NCBI GenBank assembly: GCA_028023455.1
Contig: JAQFVV010012531.1
Span: forward strand, 2,484,001 to 2,548,000
Length of the DNA stretch: 64,000 nt
Origin: Epiperipatus broadwayi
Taxonomy: Eukaryota; Onychophora; Udeonychophora; Euonychophora; Peripatidae
Direction: 5' to 3'
The first letter of the stretch is position 1. Each line of letters starts with the position of its first letter. Below are positions 10,691 through 22,284 of the stretch, piece after piece. The notes under the pieces were generated by a model. The model saw nothing but the letters and a program-made list of their open reading frames with translations, was not told the DNA's origin and did not search any database. The translations under genes and the position numbers were made by a program.

Positions 10691-13649
10691 CTACAAAAAA
10701 AAAAAAATAAGAAAAATTGTTTACATATAGCATATATCACAATTTAAGCACATAAGATGAAAATATATGGAGCAATATTTAAACAGCACAAATTCAAGAT
10801 CGTAAGGATTTTAGTCGATTAGAAAATAAAGATTTACGAATATTTTAGTTTGATCTCACTAGTAGTACTTTTGCAGCTTTGTAAATATATAATAGCTAAG
10901 TAAACAACAATATATAATGATGAATAATTGTTAAATGGTATCAATATACATTATTTAATTATTTATCAAATGAAAAAATAAAAAATCTTCAAACAGGATT
11001 TGAATTTCAATTCGAATAACTTCATCAGCTAGATATCAACCCTTTTTATTCACAGTGCAATAATTATGTCTGAAATTTACACAGATCAACAATTTTTTTT
11101 TAAAATAGTGATCTGAGAAAGACCGATGGATTGTTAAAACTGTCATGTTATGGGCATATACTAGCATGTTGATATTATTTATTCATATTAGTACTTTACT
11201 AAATGTTGGTTAAATCATATTTATATTTTGCATGAAATATTAAAGTTTGCTAATCTATATTAAGCATGATGTTTTTTACCTAGATGCTGCTGCTGCTTAG
11301 ATCCAAATTTGAATCCTGGGTGATCATTTCTATTTTGTCCAGTATTATGGAACTGATTAATTACTCCAACTACTTTAAACATTTAAGATTTAAAATAACA
11401 AATTTATTTAACTTTTATTTAAAGTGGAATAAAAATAGAATGAATAACACATACTCTTAATGTCTTTTTAGAAAAACATATAATGTAGAATAGTGGTAAC
11501 CATACTGTACAATTTATATTTCTTTTTTTTATGATTTTCTTTCTAAAATACATATTTTGTTAAAGATTTTTTTTTTACCACAAATATAAAAAAATAATGG
11601 AGAATCTATGTACACATTAGTAAGAAATTGATAGATATGATTAAGGTAAATATAAAAAATTCTTTATAGTTTTCATCATCAAAAGCAAATTTTCCTTATA
11701 AGACCCAAAAATGTATAATAGCTCTGCTAAATTATTATGTCAAAATTATTTTCCAGCAAATAAAATTATTATATTACTATTACATTAAAAAATATGAAAA
11801 GTCAGCAGTTTCTGTATTTCCACATGCATATTTATAAGTGTGTGAGTGTGCATGCAGCAGTCATTAGAGCATAAATTATTACTCTAATATTTGTTTCATT
11901 CTTTTTGCTAAGATCTGATTATTTATTAAATGCATAGGAAGTATGTAATTAAATAGAGAAAGGCTTTAACCTTTATCGTATGCATCTTCAAAGTTCATAG
12001 TAGTCAAACGACATAGTTTTTTGACTATAGAGGGACCTCTCAAATCTTAACACAAGATAGTGACTTTATAAAGATAAGAAAAGCCATCTTATCTTTAACT
12101 TACATTCTCACTTATATAAGCCAATATGAAGCATCCTGATTTGAGAGCATTTACTCTGAATTTTAATCTACTATTTCCTTCACAAATTAATCATAAATAG
12201 TTAATTTGTGAAGGAAATAATGGACTTAAAAAGTGAAGGGAGTAACAGCTTCACATTCTCAAATCAAGATGTTTCAGATTGGCCTATATAAATGGGAATT
12301 TAGGTCAAAGATAAGATGGCCATTCTTATTTTTATAAAGTTGCTATCTTGTGTTGAGATTTAAGAGGTCCCTCTATAGTCAAAAAATTATATTGTTCGAC
12401 TATTATGAACATTGAAGGTGCATATGATAAAGGTTAAAGCCTATCTCTATTTAATTTCTTTTATTAGAAAAGTAAATATCTTATTCTCATATCTTTTAAT
12501 AAAAATGATTTTGTATAAAAAATAAAATATACATTTTCATTTTCTGATTGCCAACAATATAAATTATGAATGGTAAGAATTTTTAAAATAACATTTGAAA
12601 TATACTAATTTTTTCGAAAATTTATCTGTCAAAATTTGTAATTTATAAATAAATATAAAATCAGTAACTTTAAAAATATTTAAATTCCTTATTTTTTTAT
12701 TTTATGATAATGGCTATATTTTTTCAGTTTTACCACTTGTCGCATTATATTAATTTTATGGTATTATATAATATTTGATCTTTGTATCATGTTAATTCAA
12801 CATGACATCTGTGAGCAGCAACAAGTATTAAATGAAATTTGTTTACATTTAGCACTGGCTATTTGAACTATTTTTTTAATCGTAAGTTTATCACTATATG
12901 TGTGTGTGTATATATATCTGTGTGAGTTTAAGTGTCGCAATGTATAGAATGGAACATATTACATTGCCTGGGTCATCTGAGAAGTTCCCAATTTGAAAAA
13001 GACTGCACAGTAATGAAGTAATTGTTGGTTTCTCTCTTTACATTAAGTATTATTTCTTTCATATATTTATGTGTAGTTTGACAACAATTTTGTCATGTAC
13101 ATATAAACATATTTACTGAATGATCAATGTTTAAAGTATCCAATATGCCAGATATAAGTCATTATAGAAAAATGCTTTTGATTGGATCACCAAGAAATGG
13201 CATTGCTTTGAATATACCTTATGATAATAATTCCTAAAATAAACTTATTTAATTTAAATCTTATTTAAAAAACTATTTGTATAGTTATAATATTTTATTA
13301 TTATTATTATTTTATCATATATCTCAATATTTAAGATGTTAGAACTTTGGTAGGGGGGATAGCCCACAATGTAACCTACTTTCTAGCCAAGAACTTGATA
13401 TACATATATTCATAAATGTGTTGTAATTTTCTGTTTCTCAACTTCATCATGTACTGATGTTCTTTTTTTATTTTTGTTTTATACACATATAAATATTTAT
13501 TAAAGTTTTACATAAAAATTAAAAATTAACACTTGTTTAAAAATTAATCACTACTGTAATTCTAAACATTTTTTTAAAAATTAAAATTAATTTTTATTAT
13601 TATTTTAATGGTAAATTTTCATTTCTAGATTAAGATTTTTATAGCTTAC
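10691..13649 (-). other. Receptor intron between exons 8 and 9, with foldback
   Basis: About 3 kb of AT-rich sequence containing the long palindromic element at 11947-12456. A TG/TATA simple run occurs near 12899-12925. No exon or RNA gene was seen outside the foldback. Confidence 0.45.
11947..12456. mobile_element. long foldback element (about 510 bp palindromic MITE)
   Basis: The sequence folds on itself almost completely. The left end AATTAAATAGAGAAAGGC is mirrored by the right end, whose complement reads AATTAAATAGAGATAGGC. The centre near 12196 has CCTTCACAAATTAA facing TTAATTTGTGAAGG across about 10 bases. Matching blocks continue along arms of roughly 245 bp with scattered mismatches, for example both ends of the block around GAGGTCCCTCTATAGTC. 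No coding capacity is visible. Foldback MITE is the simplest reading; the autonomous family is unknown. Confidence 0.8.
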
Positions 13650-13778
13650 CTTGAGAGCATATTTGTGCATGCAGTGGGTTTCCATAAATGCATAATCCAT
13701 CATGAGAACGGCATTTACCTCCATTTTGACATTCACACTTCAGCTTGCAGTCAATTCCATATGTTCCATCTGGGCAAG
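13650..13778 (-). CDS. MEGF10/drpr: Receptor exon 8: last, degenerate EGF-like repeat
   Basis: A 129-nt exon (acceptor AG at 13779-13780, GTAAGC donor at 13644-13649), phase 1 at both ends. It encodes fragment residues 325-366, starting CPDGTYGIDCKLKCECQNGG. The first six cysteines follow the Draper/MEGF pattern, but the second half reads LCIYGNPLHAQICSQ. That loses one cysteine of the usual CxC and the PGxxG signature. It is the repeat next to the membrane and joins directly to the transmembrane exon. Confidence 0.88.
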
Positions 13779-16733
13779 CTAAAATATATTAGAAAACAAT
13801 AATATTAAAATTTGAATTTGTTATAAATATTAATATTATTATTAAATGTCTTCAAATCTATATTGATTCCTAACAATCATATAAACAGAAGAAATTTTGT
13901 GCCCAACTAGATATGTAACACAGATGTGGACAATTAAGTTAGAGATTTTAGAGATATGAAGTAAAAAATAATAAAAGCAATAAGTTTGAAAAACAATATT
14001 AGAAGTATAGGTGAAAATGAATTATTTATTGAGGTAACTATGATTTTAAAAAAAAACCAGATGAAATGCATGTATATTTGAGGCAAAGAAATTATGAAAG
14101 ATATACTGCTGAGATTTGTTTGTATAATTATCATAAAACTCATCTCTACAGTTTTCTCATGGAGTTAGAATGGTCATGATAGTAATGAGTACAATTTAAT
14201 CCAGACTAATTTAACTTTTGTCTTTATTGTTGAAGATCTGATTACTCAAGCTTACTACAAGTGGCACTAGAAGAGAGAATTGCTTTTGTTTATATCATAT
14301 TATGTAAACTAAAGAATCACATGATATTATATTGGAATACATGTTCCATGCTGGGGGGGAAAAGGTTGATTCCTATTTTTAAAAAGTGAGATTAGTAAAA
14401 CATACAATTAGTGACTTAGGATTCGATATAGGTAATTAAACAAGCAGATTGGTTTGGATTCAAAACCTTAGGATTGTTGAAATTTCATACTTTTACTTTG
14501 ATAATAAGTAAGGAGTTAAAAATGGCTGTCAGGTGCATAAGAAAATTGCATTTGTTCCAGTTTTGCCATGATAAAGGCATGGAGATGAAACTCAACTGCA
14601 TTATTATCTGGTAATTACTGATTAATGACGTTTACTGTAGATATGATTAGAGTACAAAAATACTCTTGTTCATATAATGTATAAGCTAAAGAATCAAGAG
14701 ATATTAATATGCTGATAATTGTTATAACATTAGCAATTTGGCAAATCAATAGTAAAAAGAGCTATTCATATGAAGTAAACAACTTTATACTGTAAATCCA
14801 TTCATTCACTAATAAGTAGGAAATCAAATATTAATTTTAGGATTATCATTCAAAAATTATAAAGTGGTAAAGAAAAAGTGAAACCATGTTTTACAGAAAT
14901 TTAATTCTTTGATGGAAAACACAATTTTTTTATTTTTGTGAGATGTCGTAATGAAAAATATAACAAAACAGGCAAAACTCACTATACGTAACAGTTATAT
15001 GCAAATATAAGAAATTGTGATCATGTGATGAAAAATATAATACAGGAGATCTTCTAGATATCTAAATAATCTTTTCTATGATTTTTGTATGTGTTGAATT
15101 CTATATAAGTCAGATTTCTTCTTCAATTGATTGCTTATCATTAGCCATAGTGCAGAAAATAAAAAATTATAAAAGAAAACAAGAGATTACATGATGGCCC
15201 CAGATTACACGATGGTTTCCAGTAACAAAATTCTTTTTATAATTTCAGTTCTGCCAACTAATGTAAGTTTGAGTTATTAATACTTGATAGTGCTTAAGAA
15301 AATTCATATCTCCAAACTAGTTTATAGCTTATGGATTTCATTAGTGAGAGGTTTTGTACCTGGCTGAAGTGCATCCCTATTTTTTGGATCGAATGCACAT
15401 CTCCCCCAGAAATCATATTTTACTCCTTGTTTTTACAATCAAGCTATGAGCCCAAACTTAAAAACATTTTAATGTTTTTACACTAAGGTAATAAACTCAA
15501 ACAGTATAAAGACCCAAAACCAATTCAGTATCTATATATAATTGTATTCTTAGTTTTTAAATAAATATAGGCATCTTCATTCTTTGGCCAGGATGACAAT
15601 AACTAAAGATGTTTACATGACATGAGACACCCAAACAGAGGGTTGTGTTATTTAAATATCATATTAAATTTTTTTTTTTTGTACTTTATATATACCAAAA
15701 ATTCTTTACATAGTCTGAATTTAGGTGAGTTAGATCTTTTTGTTTTTACAGCAAACTATTTGTATTTCAGCCCTCCAAGCAAATAATTACATTTGTTGTT
15801 GTTACTGTATGAAACCTGGATTTAATTGAAAAATAATAAGAGTCAAGGTTGAATTAATTATCCCATGTGTTTATCTTTATTTAAAATGAAATATAGTAAT
15901 GCTCAGAGGTTTAAGATTTATATCTGGACTAAGAATAATATGATAATTTCTAGCTTAATAAATAATTAGTAATAATCATTATTGTATTTACCTGAAGTAA
16001 ATGACATCTAAATTATAAATACAAAACATTTTATGCTTCTATATCAAACTGTAATAACAAAAGTTTATTGTTCTTTTACTGGCAAAACAACTCATTAGTT
16101 TCATAATTTACTCTTAATATCTAATTTCGAGTAATTGCTCAAGCTTATATAATTTATCTTAGAGTATAACAGAATTGTGTTATCATGCATTTTGCATATA
16201 CATAGTATATTAACTATTTATACACACAAAACTCCTGTTATACATTGTGTATGTTAAAAGTTATTATAACCTCTATTTTCTCTATAGCGAATTATATAAG
16301 CTTTGGTAATAGATGAACTTTAAATATTGTATTATATACTCATATTCTCTTACTTCATTTAAAAAGAAGTAATTTTATATCATGGCATATCACAAAACAA
16401 GTTTGGCAGCAAGAAAGTTTGAATTTATTTTTATATATACAGCATATCTTACTTAGGTGCATTAGGCCAATAACTAAGTTTTAGGTTAACTGTAAGCATT
16501 GTTTAATCTTTAGCTTGCTTTCTCTTCTTATATTCAAATATACTTTTAGAAATAGCAATTCATTTGATTTATTCTACTAGAGAAATATTTATTCTTAACT
16601 TGAATAATTAATGGATATTTGATATGAATGTTATATCTCCAGACTACCTTCTGGATATTGATTTGGAGATTTATACTATCAAATTAGTCTGTGTTCAAAT
16701 CCCCTCTAATGATATCTAAAGTTTAGTATATAC

Positions 16734-16963
16734 TGTAACGAGCACAGACGTTCGTTACATTGTTTTTTTTTATTTATTAAACATGAAAGTAAATTAAAAA
16801 GTTCGCATTTAAAAATTTTTTTTAAGAATTAAAAATTGAAATTAAATATCTTAAACTCGTATATATTAAATCGCTCAGATAAAAAAAATTATTAAAATAA
16901 AACTGTATTAAAAATAGAAAAGGTATTTTAAAAACAAAAACTTAAAAAGATTTAGAGATAAAA
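16734..16963 (+). repeat. left terminal inverted repeat of the Ginger-like element
   Basis: Pairs with 17997-18226. Its first 26 bases are themselves a palindrome, TGTAACGA facing TCGTTACA around a 10-base loop, so each terminus could form a small hairpin. The interior edge is approximate. Confidence 0.75.
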
Positions 16964-17996
16964 ATATATCTTTGATTTGGAAAACAGGTTAATTAATCAG
17001 AAATGGAAATGATAAATTTAATTAGTCAAATGTAAACCAGCTCTGGGCATTTAAATGTAAAAACATCGGTCAGATAGGAAAACAATAGAAACTTTTAGCA
17101 AATGAAATAAATCCATTGGGAAATTGGACCTCAACGAAAAGGATCATCGCATCGAGGACATAATGCCAAGTCAATCCTTCGAATACGTATAAAAGGAAAA
17201 TTTGGAAATTATTAATTAGTGATTGGATTATGATTATTACGATGTGACAGATAGGTGTTAGTGCGGGAGAAGCGATTGAAGAGACGCACGATTCAATCAC
17301 TTCAGTTTTGCCAAAGAAAGAAAGAGAAATGAACTATCGTTTTCTACATTGAGGACCAACTAAATTAAAAAACCTCCGAATGAATAAATAAAACATCGGC
17401 TAAATGTATACCAATACCTTCAGGACGGCGTGGGAATTCCCGTTCAAACTTACAATCGACAGATAAAGATGAACTGTTTAAAACCGTTAAGAACTTTATA
17501 AATAATGAACATTAAATTAAAATTTTCTATATTTAAATGATTGCAACATGATCCTATCTGACCAAACTAAATTCTTTATTAATAGTGTTATTTGATGTAT
17601 TTTTTTTCTTATTTATGTAAAATCATTTCCATTTATTTATTTTTTATTCTTTAAGTTTTTATCATGATTTTTTTGTTTTTCGTTAAATTAATTATATAAA
17701 TGTTAAACTTAAGTCGGGCGTGAATGACTGTATAGATTTGTAAAGTTATATTAGGGGAGGGTAATCTTAGGTTATTTGTGTCGTTGTTAGATTGGGTCAA
17801 TGGATTGGATATATTGATGTAGTTAGTAGATGTAGTCGGAGATTCGCTACTGGCAGAATCGCTTCATACGCCGCACTCTCCCGTTTTGCCTATGGAAGGA
17901 ATTATAAGACGCAGAGCACAGTTCCTTTCTATGGAGTTTTTTTTTTATTGTTCTTCCCGTTAGATAGAAGTAATATTCCTATCTAATGAAAGTCAA

Positions 17997-18226
17997 TATC
18001 TTCTCTTAATCTTTTTAAGTTTTTGTTTTTAAACTACCTTTTCTATTTTTAATACAGTTTTATTTTAATAATTTTTTTTATCTGAGCGATTTAATATATA
18101 CAAGTTTAAGATATTTAATTTCAATTTTTAATTCTTAAAAAAAATTTTTAAATGTGAACTTTTTAATTTACTTTGATGTTTAATAAATAAAAAAAAACAA
18201 TGTAACGAACGTCTGTGCTCGTTACA
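17997..18226 (-). repeat. right terminal inverted repeat of the Ginger-like element
   Basis: Near-identical inverted copy of 16734-16963, ending GTGCTCGTTACA at 18226. The interior edge is approximate. Confidence 0.75.
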
Positions 18227-18894
18227 ATACATGTTTTCAAATAAATCAAAGTAATATATTGAAATTAGTGTTAACTTAAATATATAAATATTTCATTTGC
18301 ATTTTTAAATCAATTTATCGATTTATTAATTTAATCTATATGACATTATACAGACTAAACAAAAGGGATTCTTTTATATTTAATAAGTAATGGATTTTAT
18401 TTATATCTAAAGCTGAAACTAAGTACCTTAACATATTGCAATAGAACTACAATTTTTGCCCTAACTTCTGATATAAAATAAAAAAGATGTTAATCATCAT
18501 ATTTGAATAGATTGTTATATACATTAGAATATTAGTGTTTTCAGGAAAATCTAAATTCATAAGATTATATGAAAAAACATAACATCATACATGATTCTTT
18601 CAGATTATTATAATATTATATACAAAAACAGTTCTCTTTTCTGCAGTTTAGCAATATCTATTTTAAATTATCAGATGGCAATGCAATTTAATCTCCATTG
18701 TCAGAATTAAAAAAATTTTACGGTTTTGAATTCAAGCCATTCAGCTGATGTAATTGTATTAGATCTGACATCAGATTAGGAATTAATAACTCACTTCTAT
18801 TCAAATGGTTGGCATATTTGCCTCTTGAATAGGAATATGTAAAATCAGATGAAAACAAAAATACAAAGTTGCTATTGAAAAGCAGATGAAAAAG

Positions 18895-19702
18895 TGATAT
18901 GTATGTGCATGCTTAAATGCACATACATATATAGGTATAAACTCATATAGAGAAAAGCAATAAGTTTAATAAATTAAAGAATTTTAAAAGACTTATTCTT
19001 TTGAAATTAGTAAATAAAAGATGCATAAATACTATATTTTGGTTTGAAGAGGAGAGTATTCATTTATTTAGCACTCTCAAAAGGCGCGTGCTCAATTAGC
19101 TTGAAAGGCTGATATTGGAATGAAATTTTAAGATTAGAAAAAGATTTATTTTCTAAAATGAATACCATATAGTCAATGAAATAAACCAATTAAAGAAATT
19201 AGAGTTAGATTTTCTTTATAAGATAAATGACTAACTATAAAAATAACTCATTAATTAAAGTCAAAAAGATAACGATGTAAATTCTTGTATGGAGATTAAA
19301 ATAAAGAATCACCTGAGTGTATGGATAAGAGTAATAGCCAATCAACTTCAGGGATTGAACAATGAAGACCTCAGTACTAATTTGATGAAAAAGAAGACAC
19401 TATTATTGGAGTTTCATCTGTGTACACAGACATATATGTTAAAGCAGAATGTCTCCCTTGGCACAGTGATTTCAAGTGTGGAGATCTGGTTTCCGAACAT
19501 GAGAACAGCCATCTAGGACTCTTACAGGTTATACTGATCTAAATTATTATTTATGAATGCCTTCGGACCTTCTTATGTTAATGATTGTACATATATAAAT
19601 AGTCAAATGCTATTAAGGATCGTAAGGAAAGAATTATCTAAATATTAACTATTAGTATTAATTTGTATTCATGGAAGTACACTCTTAGATTAGCTAGACA
19701 TA
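18895..19702 (+). repeat. 5' LTR of the Gypsy relic
   Basis: Starts TGATATGTATGT and ends TTAGCTAGACATA, matching 21555-22284 along its length. It is about 80 bp longer because of a block near 19030-19130 absent from the other LTR. That block resembles half of the palindromic MITE at 52646-52787. The open frame 19289-19516 is LTR sequence, not gag. Confidence 0.7.
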
Positions 19703-19707
19703 GAAAT

Positions 19708-19725
19708 TGGCACAGTCACAGTCTT
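19708..19725 (+). other. candidate primer binding site of the Gypsy relic
   Basis: TGGCACAGTCACAG begins six bases after the 5' LTR. Position and the TGG start fit a tRNA 3'-end-primed site; the matching tRNA was not identified. Confidence 0.4.
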
Positions 19726-19799
19726 AATGCTGACCATTAATAAAAATATTGGTTAAATTTAGATAAAAAGCTAGGCAATGCAAGAAGCAATTGGTGAAT

Positions 19800-20500
19800 T
19801 TGACATCAATGAGGCAGGTAGTTGACCTGTATATGTTCAACATGTACAAAAATATTTATTAATAAAGTTAAAGATAATAAGTATAAGATTGCTTCATTAT
19901 TATGCTTTGCTGGGAAAGGAGTTATTGAGACAGCCAACAGGCTCACTGAAGCCTCTAACTCCTGAAGATTGTACATACAATCATGTTAAAGAGCATTTGT
20001 CAAACCATGTTGCTAGACTGCAATTCCGAGCCTGAAACCAAGGTTGAGATGAGAAGTATAAAATATTATGATAGTGTGCTTCATAATCTAGCAAAGAATT
20101 GCATCTACGGATCTTTCCTAAATGAAGTCCTGCTGGAACAATTTCTTATGGGTTTGTGTAATGATAGTTTACACCATCAATTATGCCATTAGCGATTTAG
20201 ATTATACAGAGGCTATAAAATGTGGGATAGCTTATGAACTCATGCTCGAGCAATCTTGAAAATTCACAGAGTTCAAGAATTATAGCAAATCGCAAACAGA
20301 TATGTATAAAACCATAAAGAAAGAGTGGTTGAAGAAAACCCATTTATATGATTTTGTTGTTGGAAAAAGAGCCACAAAGTAAGTAATTGTTTTCATAAAC
20401 AAGAACATTGCAATAATTGTATAAAAATACAGCATATGAAAAAAATATGTAAAGAGAAACATAATGATCCTAACAAAGAAAGTAAGAGTCATAAACGTTC
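19800..20500 (+). pseudogene. broken gag of the Gypsy relic (capsid-like region and CCHC knuckle)
   Basis: Frames interrupted by stops contain a capsid-like stretch LAKNCIYGSFLNEVLLEQF followed by LMGLCND (19983-20189), resembling the LAxxCxFGxxxxExLxDxFVxG pattern of Ty3/Gypsy gag. Downstream, near 20350-20400, CCWKKSHKVSNC fits a retroviral-type zinc knuckle. It cannot encode a working protein. Confidence 0.6.
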
Positions 20501-20541
20501 ATATCAGGGTCAAACAATTCAGCATACCAATATAAAAAAAA

Positions 20542-20880
20542 ATGTCCACTGATAATGACAAAATTATGATAAAACTAAAGCTGTGTGATCATACCATATC
20601 TATGGAAGTAGACAGTGGTAGCAGCATATCATTGATATCAGTCCACTATTGGTATACTGTTATTTCCAAGTGTAGGAAAAGATCCATTATTCAAAAAACT
20701 GATCTAAAGGCATTAGATATGAATGGTAACGCTATTAGAATAAAGAGTGTAGTTGAAGCACCAATATGTGAAAGTCAGGGCAAAATTAATGTACTATCAC
20801 TATATGTAGTACATGCCCCTATCAACCCCATATTAGGATGAGACTGGTTCAGTGAAATGGGAGTAAAAATAACAATTACT
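20542..20880 (+). pseudogene. aspartic protease remnant of the Gypsy relic
   Basis: The frame contains MEVDSGSSISLIS, the active-site D-[ST]-G loop followed by the usual hydrophobic strand, and later HAPINPILG, then a stop, then DWFSEMGV. The latter matches the ILGxDWL segment at the end of Gypsy proteases. The in-frame TGA at 20839-20841 replaces the residue before DWF. Confidence 0.65.
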
Positions 20881-21128
20881 AAAAAAAATTAATAGTCCAG
20901 AGATAAAAAAAACTTTCTGAGGGAGTTAAGATGAATTTGGGTAAAACAGATATACCCAGAGAGCAGAAACCTTTCTAGCAGTCAGTAATTAACAAACACA
21001 GGTCAGAGAAAATCCATGATAACCAGAAACATAAGGAAATGAAAAACAAAGATGTAATGAAATTGAGAATAAAGCATAAAATTGAAACTTACTGAATAGC
21101 CGAAAACAATGACTACCACCAATGGATT

Positions 21129-21360
21129 ATGAAGCAAATTCAAGATGGCTGGCTAAAGCAATATCCCAGTTTCCTTTACAAAAAATTATGGAATGCTCGG
21201 AAGCAACTGTCGATATATGAAGGCTGTATTATGAAAGGTGATTGTATGCTGATTTCAGTCAAAGGTAGGCAGCATATAGTAAAGTGGCTATATAATAGTC
21301 AGTGGGACATTGGCAGAGCAAAAAGCTCTAGAACTTAGTCATATCTAGTAACCAGATATT
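21129..21360 (+). pseudogene. integrase N-terminal remnant of the Gypsy relic
   Basis: IQDGWLKQYPSF, then ELSIYEGCIM-like sequence and SVKGRQHIVKWLYNSQ, resemble the region before and into the HHCC domain of Gypsy integrases (GCLLWG..VVIP..R..VL..LH). The zinc-binding histidines are not preserved and a stop follows at 21336. No catalytic core was found before the 3' LTR. Confidence 0.5.
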
Positions 21361-21510
21361 AGCGTAGAGATGAAAAATAAAAATAATGATTGTGATTTTC
21401 AAACAATCACAATTCCAGAGAATGCACCTAATGAGTTGAAAAATAATTCACAACAGCATGCTTAAAGGAAGATACCCCCCCCCTACACACACACACGTAA
21501 CTTAATAAGT

Positions 21511-21552
21511 AAGTTCAGAGATTAAAACCTGATCTCTGAACTTGGGGAAAGT
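21511..21552 (+). other. hairpin and polypurine tract next to the 3' LTR
   Basis: AAGTTCAGAGAT and ATCTCTGAACTT form a perfect 12-bp inverted repeat (21511-21543) around a 9-base loop. GGGGAAAG (21544-21551) follows directly, in the expected place for the plus-strand-priming polypurine tract, three bases before the 3' LTR. Confidence 0.55.
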
Positions 21553-21554
21553 AA

Positions 21555-22284
21555 TGATATGTATGTTTAAATACTTATACATATATAGATATAAACTTAT
21601 ATAGACAAAAGCAAAAGTTTAATAAATTAAAGAATTTTAAAAGACATTCTTTTAAAATTAGTAAGTAAAAGATTTATAACTTTAAGATTAGAAAAAGATT
21701 ATTTTCTAAAAGGAATACCAGTCTAATTAATGAGAGTAGAATAAGTCGTAATGAAATAAAATAATTAAAGGAATTCGAGTTAGATTTCTTTTATAAGATA
21801 AACAACTAACTATAAAAATAACTCATTAATTAAAGTCAGAAAGATAACAATGTAAATTCTTGTATGGAGATTAAAAGGAAGAATCACCTGAGCAGACAGA
21901 CACAAGTACTAGCCAATCAACTTCAGGAATTGAATAATGAACGCCTCAGCACTAATTTGATGAAGAAGTGGACACTTGATTCTTGAAGCTTCATCTGTGT
22001 ACATGAACATAAATGTAGAAGCAGAATATCTCCTTTGGCACAATGACTTCAAGTCCGGAGATCTGGCTTCTGAATGTGACAAGAGCAAGCTAGGACTATT
22101 ATAGTTAGTACTGATTTAGATTCTTCTTTACATATGCCTTCAGACCTTTTTATGTTAATGATTGTACATATGTAAATAATTAAATGTTAATTATTAAGGA
22201 TTGTAAAGAAAAAATTATCTAAACATTAACTGTTAGTATTGATTTGTACTCATGGGAAATACACTCTTAGATTAGCTAGACATA
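21555..22284 (+). repeat. 3' LTR of the Gypsy relic
   Basis: About 730 bp, starting TGATATGTATGT and ending TTAGCTAGACATA. It aligns with the 5' LTR with many substitutions and lacks the block at about 19030-19130. Confidence 0.7.

Larger units (their letters stand above)
16730..18230. mobile_element. non-autonomous DNA transposon with about 230-bp TIRs (Ginger-like), including 4-bp TSDs
   Basis: The element proper is 16734-18226. The left end starts TGTAACGAGCACAGACGTTC, and the complement of the right end reads the same for about 230 bp with only a handful of mismatches. ATAC lies directly outside each end (16730-16733 and 18227-18230), giving a 4-bp target duplication. Long TIRs beginning TGT with a 4-bp duplication fit my recollection of Ginger elements, whose transposase resembles Gypsy integrase. 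The roughly 1-kb interior is less AT-rich than its surroundings, but I read no integrase in it; the short frames at 17070-17300 and 17792-17986 are unremarkable. High arm identity points to a fairly recent insertion. The superfamily call is inference. Confidence 0.75.
18895..22284 (+). mobile_element. decayed Ty3/Gypsy LTR retrotransposon with RT/RNase H missing
   Basis: Direct long repeats at 18895-19702 and 21555-22284 enclose, in order, a primer-binding-site-like TGG, gag remnants, a CCHC zinc knuckle, an aspartic protease with DSGSS, and an integrase N-terminal remnant. That order is Ty3/Gypsy-like. Only about 250 bases separate the protease and integrase remnants, so reverse transcriptase and RNase H have been deleted. 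Stops and frameshifts run throughout, and the LTRs have diverged visibly. It lies antisense to the receptor gene in its intron. No clean target duplication was found. Confidence 0.75.

Noticed and set aside
17792-17986. Possible transposase fragment inside the Ginger-like element
   Set aside because: The 64-residue frame shows no integrase or DDE motif and is not continued on either side.
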